Both the position numbers and the translations under genes were made by a program. A stretch of 31,495 bases of DNA from a virus, in the IMG/VR virus record IMGVR_UViG_3300025913_000942, positions 1 through 31,495 of that record. One strand, 5' to 3'. Shown in pieces: positions 23,163 through 29,741 of the stretch (the stretch's first letter is position 1; each line of letters begins with the position of its first letter). The notes under the pieces were generated by a model. That model was not told the origin of the DNA and made no database searches. It saw only the letters and a list, made by a program, of their open reading frames with translations.

Positions 23163-23176
23163 GTGCCTGTCAGCAC

Positions 23177-23569
23177 CTAAATTTTTCGATAGGGTACACT
23201 CAGCCTTCCCGCTAGCCAGTGCCGACCCATATCCACGTAGGTACGGAATCTAGCATAGGAGATTTTCAGTAACTTGGCATGTTCGCGAGATTTCCGGCGG
23301 CCAAGATAGCCAAAATACTGACAGCGGAGTGCTAAAGCAATCGTATTATTTTGCCTTGCTATTTCCTTCACCAAGACTTCAATTTCTTCTGCTTCTTCGC
23401 TATAGGGTAAAGGCTTAGGGCCACTACTTTTTACGACAATACCCTCTGTCATGAGCCTGTACTCTAACGAGTAAGGAGGATAACCAAGACCGTACAAATT
23501 ACCACGGCTATACCACTCTGCCCATTGCTGTAGGCGTTCTTCTACGTATTTCATGAGGGATTCATCCAT
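23177..23569 (-). CDS. Q-like antitermination protein
   Basis: This 130-aa protein (start ATG 23569, directly after the previous stop; a TTG at 23587 is an alternative) resembles the antiterminator Q family of P21/82-type phages (PF06530). It begins with VEERLQQWAEWYSRGN, the family's R-L-x-x-W-x-x-W opening. The C-terminal half has a sigma-region-4-like helix-turn-helix: ALRCQYFGYLGRRKSREHAK, then LLKISYARFRTYVDMGRHW. It would bind the pR' DNA and load onto the paused polymerase to read through the terminator 23063-23028. The gene ends less than 20 bp from the promoter it would control. Confidence 0.82.
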   Translation of the reverse strand: MDESLMKYVEERLQQWAEWYSRGNLYGLGYPPYSLEYRLMTEGIVVKSSGPKPLPYSEEAEEIEVLVKEIARQNNTIALALRCQYFGYLGRRKSREHAKLLKISYARFRTYVDMGRHWLAGRLSVPYRKI

Positions 23570-23570
23570 A

Positions 23571-23867
23571 TTAGGCACCGTATTCAAGTAAAATCATTAG
23601 CTCACGCTCTAATAACGCTATTTGCCTCTTGATGTTTTTCAACGTCCACTGCATTCGTTCATCATCTTCCTGAGTTCGCTGGTAGTTCAAAAATTTCTGT
23701 ACAGCCCGTTCTGTACATCCTTTACCAACTAAAGTTTCACGGCCTTCAGCAAAGGCGTGTAGCAATCTAACGCTCTCCTGGTAACCAGCAATATGCTTTT
23801 GGATTTCTTCAATGCGCTCGAGCGTCTTTTTCGATTTTTGGATAAAATTTTTATGATTAACATTCAT
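23571..23867 (-). CDS. Coiled-coil protein, unknown function
   Basis: This 98-aa protein (start ATG 23867, overlapping the HNH stop, preceded by GGGAG) is almost wholly helical, with heptad-like charge patterns: FIQKSKKTLERIEEIQKHIA and QWTLKNIKRQIALLERELMI. It is conserved in position between replication-type genes and Q. No motif was recognised. A longer frame upstream (start at 23957) would be out of step with the neighbouring HNH gene and lacks a good ribosome binding site. Confidence 0.72.
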   Translation of the reverse strand: MNVNHKNFIQKSKKTLERIEEIQKHIAGYQESVRLLHAFAEGRETLVGKGCTERAVQKFLNYQRTQEDDERMQWTLKNIKRQIALLERELMILLEYGA

Positions 23868-24534
23868 CGCCGTACTCCCTGGGTAGATAAGTGTGAACAC
23901 TTCTGGTGACAGCCCACATACGCAGAGTAACGGGTGGCACCTCTGCCCACGATGCATAGCCCAGCTGCTGTTTTAAGCTTTCCCATGCCCATTGGCTTAC
24001 AAATTCAATGCGTTTTTTATCAAACCACTCTTTACCGCCAAGGGCACTTTCACCCTGGGCATGTTGGAGGGCATGGTGGGTATGGCAGAGCGGAATAGCG
24101 CAATAATCGGGTTTTAGGGCAACGCCAGCACCTTCGGCCACACGGCGCACGTGGGCGGCTTCTACGGGCTTTTCTGGCGAGGATGGTACCTGACAGTAGG
24201 CACATTTCTGTAACCGCACCCAGGCTAAAAATTGGGCATCTGTGCCAATTAGCCGCCACACTTCAGGTGACCGGAAAAAAGCTGAAAGCTTTAGAGCCTT
24301 AGCTGCTTGTCGATAAGGCGCTATGGTTTCTTCACGTAATTGTTGCTGGGTAGCCTCAAGGCTTAAGCGAGCAACCGCAATGCCAGTGCCAGGTTCACCA
24401 AAGAGGTGCATAGCGACTTCGCGATAAGCAGGCTCTACATCAATATTCAACCTCACTGTCCCGTCATGTAACGTTTTAAGCGTTTTAGCAATAGCTGGAA
24501 TAATGGCAACTTCTTGGGTTTCATCATGGGTCAT
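23857..24534 (-). CDS. HNH-type nuclease (Ref/DUF968-like)
   Basis: This protein of about 225 aa starts at the ATG at 24534, overlapping the previous stop by ATGA; an upstream start at 24588 would lie inside the previous gene. The nuclease part lies in the C-terminal half: LQKCAYCQVPSSPEKPVEAA with the CxxC pair, AAHVRRVAEGAGVALKPDYC with the catalytic His, and IPLCHTHHALQHAQGE (C..HH..H). These are the treble-clef HNH features of Ref-like and DUF968-type phage nucleases. The N-terminal half (about 100 aa) is a separate helical region of unknown fold. Roles in recombination or in generating DNA ends at the late stage are inferred. Confidence 0.8.
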   Translation of the reverse strand: MTHDETQEVAIIPAIAKTLKTLHDGTVRLNIDVEPAYREVAMHLFGEPGTGIAVARLSLEATQQQLREETIAPYRQAAKALKLSAFFRSPEVWRLIGTDAQFLAWVRLQKCAYCQVPSSPEKPVEAAHVRRVAEGAGVALKPDYCAIPLCHTHHALQHAQGESALGGKEWFDKKRIEFVSQWAWESLKQQLGYASWAEVPPVTLRMWAVTRSVHTYLPREYGDEC

Positions 24535-24884
24535 TTTCGTGGCTCCTGTGCTTTGGTTGAGGGATGAGAAAAAAGTTTGTATCGCCAATCGCGGTGGTCT
24601 TCTAAAATTTGGTGGTAATTTTTTTCGGCGTCGATGAGCACCGCTTCACCCAGTTGAGGGTCGCTTAGCGTGCTCCAATGGCCGCCGCAGTACCAGGGAC
24701 CGTTACCGTATGGATAGGGACAAACGGTACCGGGTAAAGGGCAACGCCGTTGGTTAATCACGTACTCACAGCGATAATCACGTGGTCCGGTTATCGCTGG
24801 TTCTGCTTTTCGCCAGCCACAGCTACAGCGCTTGGTTTTAGCAGAAATGGTTTTACCGCATTCTGGGCATTCAAGCTGGTACAT
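24531..24884 (-). CDS. Zinc-ribbon protein of unknown function
   Basis: This protein of about 117 aa starts with ATG 24884, eight bases after a strong GGAGGA. The ATG at 24893 lies only one base from that element, so it is unlikely to be the start. It begins MYQLECPECGKTISAKTKRC, followed by SCGWRK: a classic CxxC...CxC zinc ribbon. A second cysteine/histidine set (YRCEYVINQRRCPLPGTVC, then PWYCGGHW) follows. It overlaps the replication gene by 14 nt and the HNH gene by 4 nt. It could be a cofactor for the HNH nuclease or a primase-type helper, but nothing identifies it further. Confidence 0.72.
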   Translation of the reverse strand: MYQLECPECGKTISAKTKRCSCGWRKAEPAITGPRDYRCEYVINQRRCPLPGTVCPYPYGNGPWYCGGHWSTLSDPQLGEAVLIDAEKNYHQILEDHRDWRYKLFSHPSTKAQEPRK

Positions 24885-25821
24885 TGGCTTCATCCTCCTC
24901 TTCAGGCACGACCACTAACTCGCCCATGTACTGCTCAAACTTGGTTGCATTGAACAAGGTGGCAGGCCGCAAGTATTCCGCCATCTTGGCATCTCCCTTC
25001 CATTCGCGTGTTTTCTTAGCGATGACCTGACGGCAGTCCACAACAGTGGCACCGGTTTTGAGGCGAGCCATGATGAGTTTTAAGTTGGTATCGACAGGAC
25101 GATAAACCCTGCCTGTTTTGAGATTGAGAAACTGCAAGACTTCCAAAGCTTGTGACCGAAGCTCTGACTGCTGCTGTGCTTTGGGTGAAGCTTCTGCTTT
25201 TTCAAAAACAAAATGATCATCAAAAAGCGGATCAACGTCGGGCTTGCCCGACATAGATATCTTTTCTTTATCTGTATCCTTATCATTATCCTTATCTGTA
25301 TCTGCAACACCTTTTCGTGAAAGGGCATCCTGAGTTTGATATAGGGTATCGATACCGTTTGGAAAGGGTTTCGATACCCTATCTTCAGTTGGAGATAGGG
25401 TATGCAAACGGTTTACAAACCCTTCATTGAGATACGTTCCATAGGTTAACAAACCTCTTATTAAGGGTTTCAATACTCTATTTTCATGTGGAACAAGGTC
25501 AAATAACCGTTGCACACCGACGCCTTGTTTTGAATTTTGTATCGGATTCCACTTTAAAAATTTATGGATAATTAACCAGCCAGAAGGGTCATCGCGGGTT
25601 AAAAACTGGCTACGAAATAATTCCTGAAAGGCTTTTTTAACGGTTTCAATATTCCATTTCAGATCTGCAGTAATATAACCATCGGGTAGTCGAAAACAGC
25701 CCAACATATTGCTGTGTGGGCCTGTTAAAAGATAAATGGCCAATAATTTTCCCTGATCCGATAATTGCTGGGTATCTAAGCTTGCCCAAAAACACAGCTG
25801 TATAGAGCCAAAAATTCTCAT
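24871..25821 (-). CDS. Replication protein with winged-helix N-terminus and phage_2220_C-type domain (O-like)
   Basis: This 316-aa protein starts at ATG 25821 after CGGAGA. Residues 1-105 are a winged-helix replication domain (LLAIYLLTGPHSNMLGCFRL, then ETVKKAFQELFRSQFLTRDD). Residues 230-305 match the conserved phage C-terminal domain PF09524: VLQFLNLKTGRVYRPVDTNL, then KLIMARLKTGATVVDCRQVI and AKKTREWKGDAKMAEYLRPA with TLFNATKFEQYMGEL. Such proteins initiate or load replication machinery, like lambda O. The middle (about 115-195) is low in complexity because iteron-like DNA repeats (25341-25485) and a D-T-D-K-D-N-D-K-D-T-D-K tract lie under it. The host's DnaB-type helicase loader was not seen. 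Confidence 0.84.
   Translation of the reverse strand: MRIFGSIQLCFWASLDTQQLSDQGKLLAIYLLTGPHSNMLGCFRLPDGYITADLKWNIETVKKAFQELFRSQFLTRDDPSGWLIIHKFLKWNPIQNSKQGVGVQRLFDLVPHENRVLKPLIRGLLTYGTYLNEGFVNRLHTLSPTEDRVSKPFPNGIDTLYQTQDALSRKGVADTDKDNDKDTDKEKISMSGKPDVDPLFDDHFVFEKAEASPKAQQQSELRSQALEVLQFLNLKTGRVYRPVDTNLKLIMARLKTGATVVDCRQVIAKKTREWKGDAKMAEYLRPATLFNATKFEQYMGELVVVPEEEDEANVPA
25341..25485. repeat. Iteron-like repeats inside the replication gene; probable origin
   Basis: The + strand contains ATAGGGTAT at 25341-25349 and 25395-25403 and its reverse complement ATACCCTAT at 25374-25382. Two longer near-copies also occur: AAGGGTTTCGATACCCTATC at 25364-25383 and AAGGGTTTCAATACTCTATT at 25463-25482, three differences over 20 bp. 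Palindromic GGTATCGATACC sits at 25345-25356. The protein coded across this stretch has no recognisable fold, as in lambda O, whose gene contains the iterons. The repeats are about 20-80 bp apart and are the natural binding sites for the encoded winged-helix protein. Confidence 0.68.
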
Positions 25822-26291
25822 GTGTTTTTCTCCGATGGTTTAATTGTATTTAGACGCTTTATCATTTCTGGTTAAGGGCGAATCGAAGGCATCATTAATA
25901 CCTTTAACGCGCTTATCATTTTTCTTTAACTGACAACCTGCTAGGTAACATGCTATTTCATGCAAACAAACATACTCTGAAGCCGGATTGTAAGTGCAGA
26001 ATGATACTTCTGAGAGGTTATGAAGGGCCTTTAAAACTCCTTTTAAGGGTATACCTGTTTCATATGCAATAAATGGGACAGGTAGATAATAAACTCCTAG
26101 CAAATTAGAGTGAGGACAGGTTAATAGATACAAGGCAATCAATTGTGTTTCCATACCAAAATGTTTAATTTTCTTGCCCGTTTCTCCAATCCAAAATTGT
26201 GATGATACTTTTGCAAATTTTCTCATGTGTTTTCCTCCGTTGGTTTAATCATGTTGAGACGCTTTGCCATTTCCTGACTAAGGGTGATACG
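25818..26291 (-). repeat. Tandem duplication boundaries in the replication region
   Basis: A 69-nt stretch (26291-26223) and a 68-nt stretch (25885-25818) are about 80% identical with a single 1-nt indel. The shared segment includes AAAGCGTCT, ATTAAACCA and ACACATGA and ends at the start codon of each winged-helix gene. Upstream it lies in the 3' end of the nuclease gene in one copy and in the 3' end of the short paralogue in the other. This marks a duplicated unit of [nuclease 3' end + winged-helix gene]. Confidence 0.72.
25840..26226 (-). CDS. Short winged-helix paralogue of the replication protein, C-terminally truncated
   Basis: This 128-aa protein starts at ATG 26226, with a CGGAGGAAAAC ribosome binding site and ATGA overlap with the previous stop. 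Its first 95 residues align with the N-terminus of the downstream replication protein (IALYLLTCPHSNLLGVYYLP against LAIYLLTGPHSNMLGCFRLP). The PF09524-type C-terminal domain is missing. Its last 20 residues (GINDAFDSPLTRNDKASKYN) come from DNA homologous to the 3' end of the upstream nuclease gene, read in another frame after a 1-nt deletion. So it is a duplicate that lost its C-terminal domain. It may still bind DNA, for example as a competitor or regulator of the full-length initiator, which is inference. Confidence 0.78.
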   Translation of the reverse strand: MRKFAKVSSQFWIGETGKKIKHFGMETQLIALYLLTCPHSNLLGVYYLPVPFIAYETGIPLKGVLKALHNLSEVSFCTYNPASEYVCLHEIACYLAGCQLKKNDKRVKGINDAFDSPLTRNDKASKYN

Positions 26292-26675
26292 ACGCATACG
26301 ATGTAGCCTTTCGACGTATTCGTATTCAGATAGGCTTTCTTTTTTACGAAAAAACTTCTTTGCTGATTCATTTAATGGATATACACGGAAAGCCCATACT
26401 TCAGGCCAATAAAAAGCAAGGATTAAAGGCAGTTTTGCTATTTCTGCTAGGCGTTTTAAAGCACGATAACCCGCTTGTTGTAAATTAGGAAAAGCAGCTT
26501 GGAAGTGTTTATATTCGACTAAAGCAACCGGTTCTGCGATGTGATATTCAATCAATAGAAAATCAATATCGGTACAAGGACAGTCAAAACCCCAGGTCCT
26601 ATGGCGTAAGCTAATGCCTTCATCGCGCCAGCTTGTGCGCTCTAAGCGTGTACCATCAGGAGACCAACGTTGCAT
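26223..26675 (-). CDS. Small PD-(D/E)XK-like nuclease (putative)
   Basis: This protein of about 150 aa starts at ATG 26675 after GAGGTGG; a longer frame from 26741 would overlap the upstream gene much more. The core RTWGFDCPCTDIDFLLIEYH, followed by VALVEYKHFQAAFPNLQQAG, matches the PD-(D/E)XK arrangement: D in CTDIDFL, then E-Y-K as the catalytic ExK, with a later W-x-F strand (FYWPEVWAFRVYPLN). Family members act as resolvases, exonucleases or restriction-type enzymes. It lies between the HTH/ParB regulator and the replication genes. The exact substrate is unknown. Confidence 0.7.
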   Translation of the reverse strand: MQRWSPDGTRLERTSWRDEGISLRHRTWGFDCPCTDIDFLLIEYHIAEPVALVEYKHFQAAFPNLQQAGYRALKRLAEIAKLPLILAFYWPEVWAFRVYPLNESAKKFFRKKESLSEYEYVERLHRMRRITLSQEMAKRLNMIKPTEENT

Positions 26676-27756
26676 AGTCCACCTCATGTACATATTGCTT
26701 TGACAAGGAAATAGAACCGTAAAATTGTCCGTCAGCTTCATTCTTTTTAATTAACCCTGACTGCTGCAATGCATCCAGCATTTGAGAAAAATCCAAATTG
26801 GTGTAGGGTAGAATGAGTTCTTTTAATTCCGCTGGTTGCCAGTTGAAGCCGCCGCTAGAGTCACAGCAGGCCATTAATCCAGTAAAAGCAAATCGCAAAG
26901 GCAATTGATACTTTTGTTCTGCTTTGAGTAAGGCTTGATTTTGGAAAATATCCAGATCCAGCACACGGATCTTTCGATTAGAGGACATTAATTGATTTTC
27001 TGCTTTCTTTACCTGTCTGAGATATTGCGTAATTTCTTTTTTGCTTTTCTGTAACAATTCCTCTTGAAGAGTCAGTGGTAGATCAACCAGCTGATAAGCC
27101 TGAAAAATAGATACCTGCTGATTATCCATTGCTCGAATTAGCGCAGCGCTACCCTTTACCACTACCTTTTTTGCAGATCGGTAAGTGCTTTTACTGTGAA
27201 ATCCTGTTAACTCCGCAATAGCCTCATCCGTGCGACCCGCCATTTTGTTTTTAAGAATCTTGCTCACTGGGATAGAAAAATTACCCTTCATAAGCTGTAC
27301 TTGCTGCAATAATTCACTTGAACAAGAAGATTCTTGATTAACTTCGTCCAAATTTGGACGAAGTTGGGTAGGAAAATGAGGATAATTGCCCGACATATGG
27401 ACACCATCTTGACTGGTGAGGTCAGTACGCTGCCCTTGACGCTTACTAAATATTTCCTCAAAAAACATACCTAGCTCCACTCGGTGAGAGATAGTGAATA
27501 CATGATCTGTTAACTGCTCTATATCGAGTGGAATATCCCTAGTTACAGCAGTAGCAGAAACACCTTGACGTTCTAGCTCCTTTTTCAGGAGCCTTTTCAT
27601 AGCAATCAACTGATCATGAGGAATTTTGCCTGCATGGTTCAGCCAATAATTAAACGTCTGCTTGCTCTGGCCTAATGCCTTAGCAACCGCTTTCTGCGTT
27701 TTCATGAGCTTGATTAAAGCCCACATCACTTTTATCGCATCTGCTTTGATATCCAT
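26656..27756 (-). CDS. Chimeric regulator: Cro/CI-type HTH + ParB-like HTH + winged-helix C-terminus
   Basis: This 366-aa protein starts at ATG 27756 (a TTG at 27783 is upstream of the predicted transcription start). Residues 20-42 are a Cro/YdaS-type HTH (TQKAVAKALGQSKQTFNYWL). Residues 178-240 look like a ParB-family HTH: EAIAELTGFHSKSTYRSAKK, then GSAALIRAMDNQQVSIFQAY and QLVDLPLTLQEELLQ. Residues 285-350 form a winged-helix-like end (FAFTGLMACCDSSGGFNWQP, then LILPYTNLDFSQMLDALQQ). It heads the leftward operon and its promoter is overlapped by a 32-bp palindrome, so it probably represses itself and the divergent operon. It may double as lysogeny regulator, since no CI is visible. Its linker contains a second, 26-bp palindrome (27340-27365). 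Confidence 0.82.
   Translation of the reverse strand: MDIKADAIKVMWALIKLMKTQKAVAKALGQSKQTFNYWLNHAGKIPHDQLIAMKRLLKKELERQGVSATAVTRDIPLDIEQLTDHVFTISHRVELGMFFEEIFSKRQGQRTDLTSQDGVHMSGNYPHFPTQLRPNLDEVNQESSCSSELLQQVQLMKGNFSIPVSKILKNKMAGRTDEAIAELTGFHSKSTYRSAKKVVVKGSAALIRAMDNQQVSIFQAYQLVDLPLTLQEELLQKSKKEITQYLRQVKKAENQLMSSNRKIRVLDLDIFQNQALLKAEQKYQLPLRFAFTGLMACCDSSGGFNWQPAELKELILPYTNLDFSQMLDALQQSGLIKKNEADGQFYGSISLSKQYVHEVDYATLVS
27340..27365. repeat. 26-bp perfect palindrome inside the HTH/ParB gene
   Basis: The two 13-bp halves, AACTTCGTCCAAA and TTTGGACGAAGTT, are exact reverse complements without spacer. It codes the linker between the two DNA-binding domains (QLRPNLDEVN). The centre GTCCAAATTTGGAC shares a GTC-A/T-GAC plan with the upstream palindrome 27793-27824. 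It could be an operator or parS-like site for the protein encoded by the same gene. A perfect 26-bp palindrome in coding DNA is unlikely by chance. Confidence 0.6.
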
Positions 27757-27774
27757 ATCCAATTCGCACTCTGT

Positions 27775-27805
27775 ATTACACAAATGCTACGCAATAAACG
27801 GTCAA
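27775..27805 (-). promoter_or_regulatory. Promoter of the HTH/ParB-led leftward operon
   Basis: On the - strand TTGACC (27805-27800) and TGTAAT (27780-27775) are separated by 19 bp, slightly long. Start near 27768 would leave about 12 nt before ATG 27756. The -35 lies wholly inside the left arm of the 32-bp palindrome, so a bound protein would block it. Confidence 0.5.
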
Positions 27806-27824
27806 AAAATTTTGACCGTTTATT
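27793..27824. promoter_or_regulatory. 32-bp palindromic operator candidate
   Basis: Two perfect 15-bp arms, AATAAACGGTCAAAA and TTTTGACCGTTTATT, are separated by two A's. Each arm contains TTGACC on one strand, a -35-like hexamer pointing outwards. The left-facing one has a matching -10; the right-facing one has none in the expected place. Symmetry and position between divergent operons suggest the main operator of the early region. Confidence 0.75.
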
Positions 27825-27910
27825 AGGTACAGTTTCCTTGTGCTTGGTGAATAAGTAGGAAGGCGAAATCAATTTCATCTTCCGTTACTAGCTGACACCT
27901 TCACTGAAGA

Positions 27911-27980
27911 TTGGAGACTTAAAGACACTGACACTGACAAAAATCGGCAGCTTGTTGCAGTTCTTGTTAAGAGTCTCCAA
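27911..27980 (+). other. Long-range stem-loop in the divergent early region
   Basis: TTGGAGACT (27911-27919) pairs with AGTCTCCAA (27972-27980), a 9-bp stem that encloses about 52 nt. The loop carries CTGACACTGACA and a small GCAGC/GCAGT-type element. Bases 27825-28074 hold no gene above 20 codons on either strand. It could be a small RNA, a leader structure or a protein-binding site. The + strand contains several GGA motifs here (27849, 27913, 28058, 28066), which is what a CsrA-binding leader would need. No convincing + strand promoter was found. Confidence 0.4.
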
Positions 27981-28074
27981 CACCGATGAAAAGTAGTGAG
28001 TTAGTTAATTCACAGTAGCGTAAGCGGTTGAATTTGTTAATGAATAATAGACTTCACGGAAAAAAGGAGGACAG

Positions 28075-28251
28075 ATGAAACAGCACTGTAAACAGATAGA
28101 ACAGGTCCAACAACCATTGTTTTTTATGGTAGATCAAATAAAACCTGCGGAGAAGATGGCTCAGTTTCAGATAAGGAAAGGTTTGCTATGGAGACTAGTT
28201 AAATTTCTACAAACCTGCCCATTCAACAACACCCACCAAACTATTCAATAG
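28075..28251 (+). CDS. 58-aa protein, first gene of the rightward early operon, unknown
   Basis: ATG 28075 is preceded by AAAAAGGAGGACAG, the best ribosome binding site of the early region, and the frame ends at TAG 28251. The start is MKQHCKQIEQVQQPLFFMVD and the rest is helical and basic (KPAEKMAQFQIRKGLLWRLV). It ends 9 nt before the SSB-like gene, whose GGAGAT ribosome binding site follows directly. No motif was recognised. The strong translation signal and tight spacing support it as real. Several GGA motifs next to its start make it a plausible CsrA-regulated leader gene. Confidence 0.65.
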   Translation: MKQHCKQIEQVQQPLFFMVDQIKPAEKMAQFQIRKGLLWRLVKFLQTCPFNNTHQTIQ

Positions 28252-28260
28252 GAGATTACG

Positions 28261-28926
28261 ATGAGCTTAACAATCAAAGACAACGGCGGTGATTTTTTAC
28301 CTCCACCAGAAGGTCTACACATTGCGCGGTGTTATGCAGTAATCGATATGGGTATCCAAATAAACCAAACCTACGGGAACAGTTCGCCTAAGGTACTTAT
28401 TGGTTGGGAGTTTATGGATGCGTTAATGGAAGATGGCAAGCCTTTTATTCAAATGCAACGCTACACCGCGTCTCTCAGCGAAAAGTCCAACTTAAGGCCC
28501 TTATTGGAGGCATGGCGTGGGAAGAGTTTTACCGCGGAAGAATTAAAGGGATTTAAGTTGGGAAATATTCTAGGTGCTACCTGCTATATCACGACTAAAC
28601 ATAAACTAAATCCTCAAAATAATAAGCGCTGGTCTGAAGTCATTAGTATTTGTCGTTTACCAGCTGGTGTAGCCTGCCCACCACCTTTTAATAAGCCTAT
28701 TTATTTTGATTTGGATGAATACACCGATGCTGCTTACCAGGCAGTCCCTGAAAGCATTCGCAAGAAAATTAACTTAAATAAGAATGTAATGACATCCGTT
28801 ACACAGCAGTCAATGCAAGGATATCAGAAACCAACATTTTCACCGCAACAACCATATGCATCTCCTCCTGTAGCCACTCAAGAAGAGCTGGATGACGAGG
28901 ATCTATCACAAGACATTCCTTTTTAA
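28261..28926 (+). CDS. Phage ssDNA-binding-protein-like with SSB-type acidic tip
   Basis: This 221-aa protein starts at ATG 28261 after GGAGATTACG. The body looks like a phage OB-fold/DUF669-like replication protein (EGLHIARCYAVIDMGIQINQ, then KVLIGWEFMDALMEDGKPFI and GATCYITTKHKLNPQNN). The C-terminus is a disordered Gln/Pro region followed by an acidic tip ending DEDLSQDIPF, which copies the DDDIPF end of bacterial SSB that docks replication and repair enzymes. It is next to a 3'-5' exonuclease. Coating phage single strands and recruiting host or phage enzymes are the likely roles. The SSB tip is seen directly; the domain family is a recollection. Confidence 0.78.
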   Translation: MSLTIKDNGGDFLPPPEGLHIARCYAVIDMGIQINQTYGNSSPKVLIGWEFMDALMEDGKPFIQMQRYTASLSEKSNLRPLLEAWRGKSFTAEELKGFKLGNILGATCYITTKHKLNPQNNKRWSEVISICRLPAGVACPPPFNKPIYFDLDEYTDAAYQAVPESIRKKINLNKNVMTSVTQQSMQGYQKPTFSPQQPYASPPVATQEELDDEDLSQDIPF

Positions 28927-28938
28927 TTGGAGAACAAG

Positions 28939-29727
28939 ATGAAAATATTTATTGATATCGAAACTATACCCGGACAAAATCCTGAGTTGCAAACTGAGAT
29001 TACTTCACAGTTCTCTGAAATTCCTCAACCTGAAGAACCGCGTTGTCCACGTAATATTAAGAAAGCAGAAACGATTAGAGACTGGGAAGAGAATACGCTG
29101 CCAGGATTACGTGAAGCGGCTCTTCAAAAATATCATGATGATGTCATTAAACGTGATCATGCTATCGAAGAAGCGTGGCGTAAAACAGCACTTTTTGGCG
29201 ATCAAGGTGAAATCGTTTGTATTGGTTGGGCAATTGAAGATGGTGAACCCAATATTTTATCCCGCGGCATCCATGGTAGCGAATATGAATTACTTGAGTC
29301 ATTCTTCACTATTGTTGCTTCTCAACTCAATAAGCGCCCACCCAGCTGGGTAGGGCACAATGTAACCTTTGACTTGCGCTTCTTATTTCATCGTGCAGTA
29401 ATTCTAGGTGTAAAACCCTGTCTCAATTTATACCTCGACAGCAAGCCTTTTGGTGAAAGAATTCAAGACACCATGATCATGTGGGCTGGCCTGCGTGACA
29501 AAATCAGCTTAGACCGCCTCTGCAGAGCATTAGGCATTCAAACTAAAGGCGATGATTTAGCTGATGGTGAATACATTGATGGCTCATTAGTATGGGATTT
29601 CATTAAGCGTGGTGAAGTAAGCAAGGTAGCTACTTACTGCAAAGCTGATGTGATTCGTTGCCGTGAAGTTTATAAGCGGATGACCTTTTCGGATAAGGTC
29701 TCTTATACCACCCTCTGTAACAACTAA
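28939..29727 (+). CDS. DnaQ-type 3'-5' exonuclease
   Basis: This 262-aa protein starts at ATG 28939, with GGAGAACAAG upstream; a TTG at 28927 is a weaker option. The DEDDy motifs are visible: ExoI IDIETI at residues 5-10, ExoII GHNVTFDLRFL at about 138-148, ExoIII TYCKADVIRCREVY at about 234-247 with the Tyr and Asp. It belongs to the PolB-exonuclease-like phage family. Functions are single-strand processing or proofreading with the SSB-like protein. It is followed by csrA after 31 nt. The + strand operon order is SSB-like, exonuclease, CsrA, Xis, Int. Confidence 0.87.
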   Translation: MKIFIDIETIPGQNPELQTEITSQFSEIPQPEEPRCPRNIKKAETIRDWEENTLPGLREAALQKYHDDVIKRDHAIEEAWRKTALFGDQGEIVCIGWAIEDGEPNILSRGIHGSEYELLESFFTIVASQLNKRPPSWVGHNVTFDLRFLFHRAVILGVKPCLNLYLDSKPFGERIQDTMIMWAGLRDKISLDRLCRALGIQTKGDDLADGEYIDGSLVWDFIKRGEVSKVATYCKADVIRCREVYKRMTFSDKVSYTTLCNN

Positions 29728-29741
29728 AGGATTTAACCACC

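Noticed and set aside
25341-25485. CRISPR array
   Set aside because: Repeats are unequal in spacing, partly inverted and lie inside an intact coding frame; no cas genes nearby.
26223-26741. Nuclease start at 26741
   Set aside because: Would overlap the HTH/ParB gene by 86 nt and has no ribosome binding site, while ATG 26675 has GAGGTGG directly upstream.
27812-27840. Rightward promoter from the TTGACC of the 32-bp palindrome
   Set aside because: The -35-like hexamer is good, but no -10-like sequence is found at 15-19 bp (TCCTTG region).
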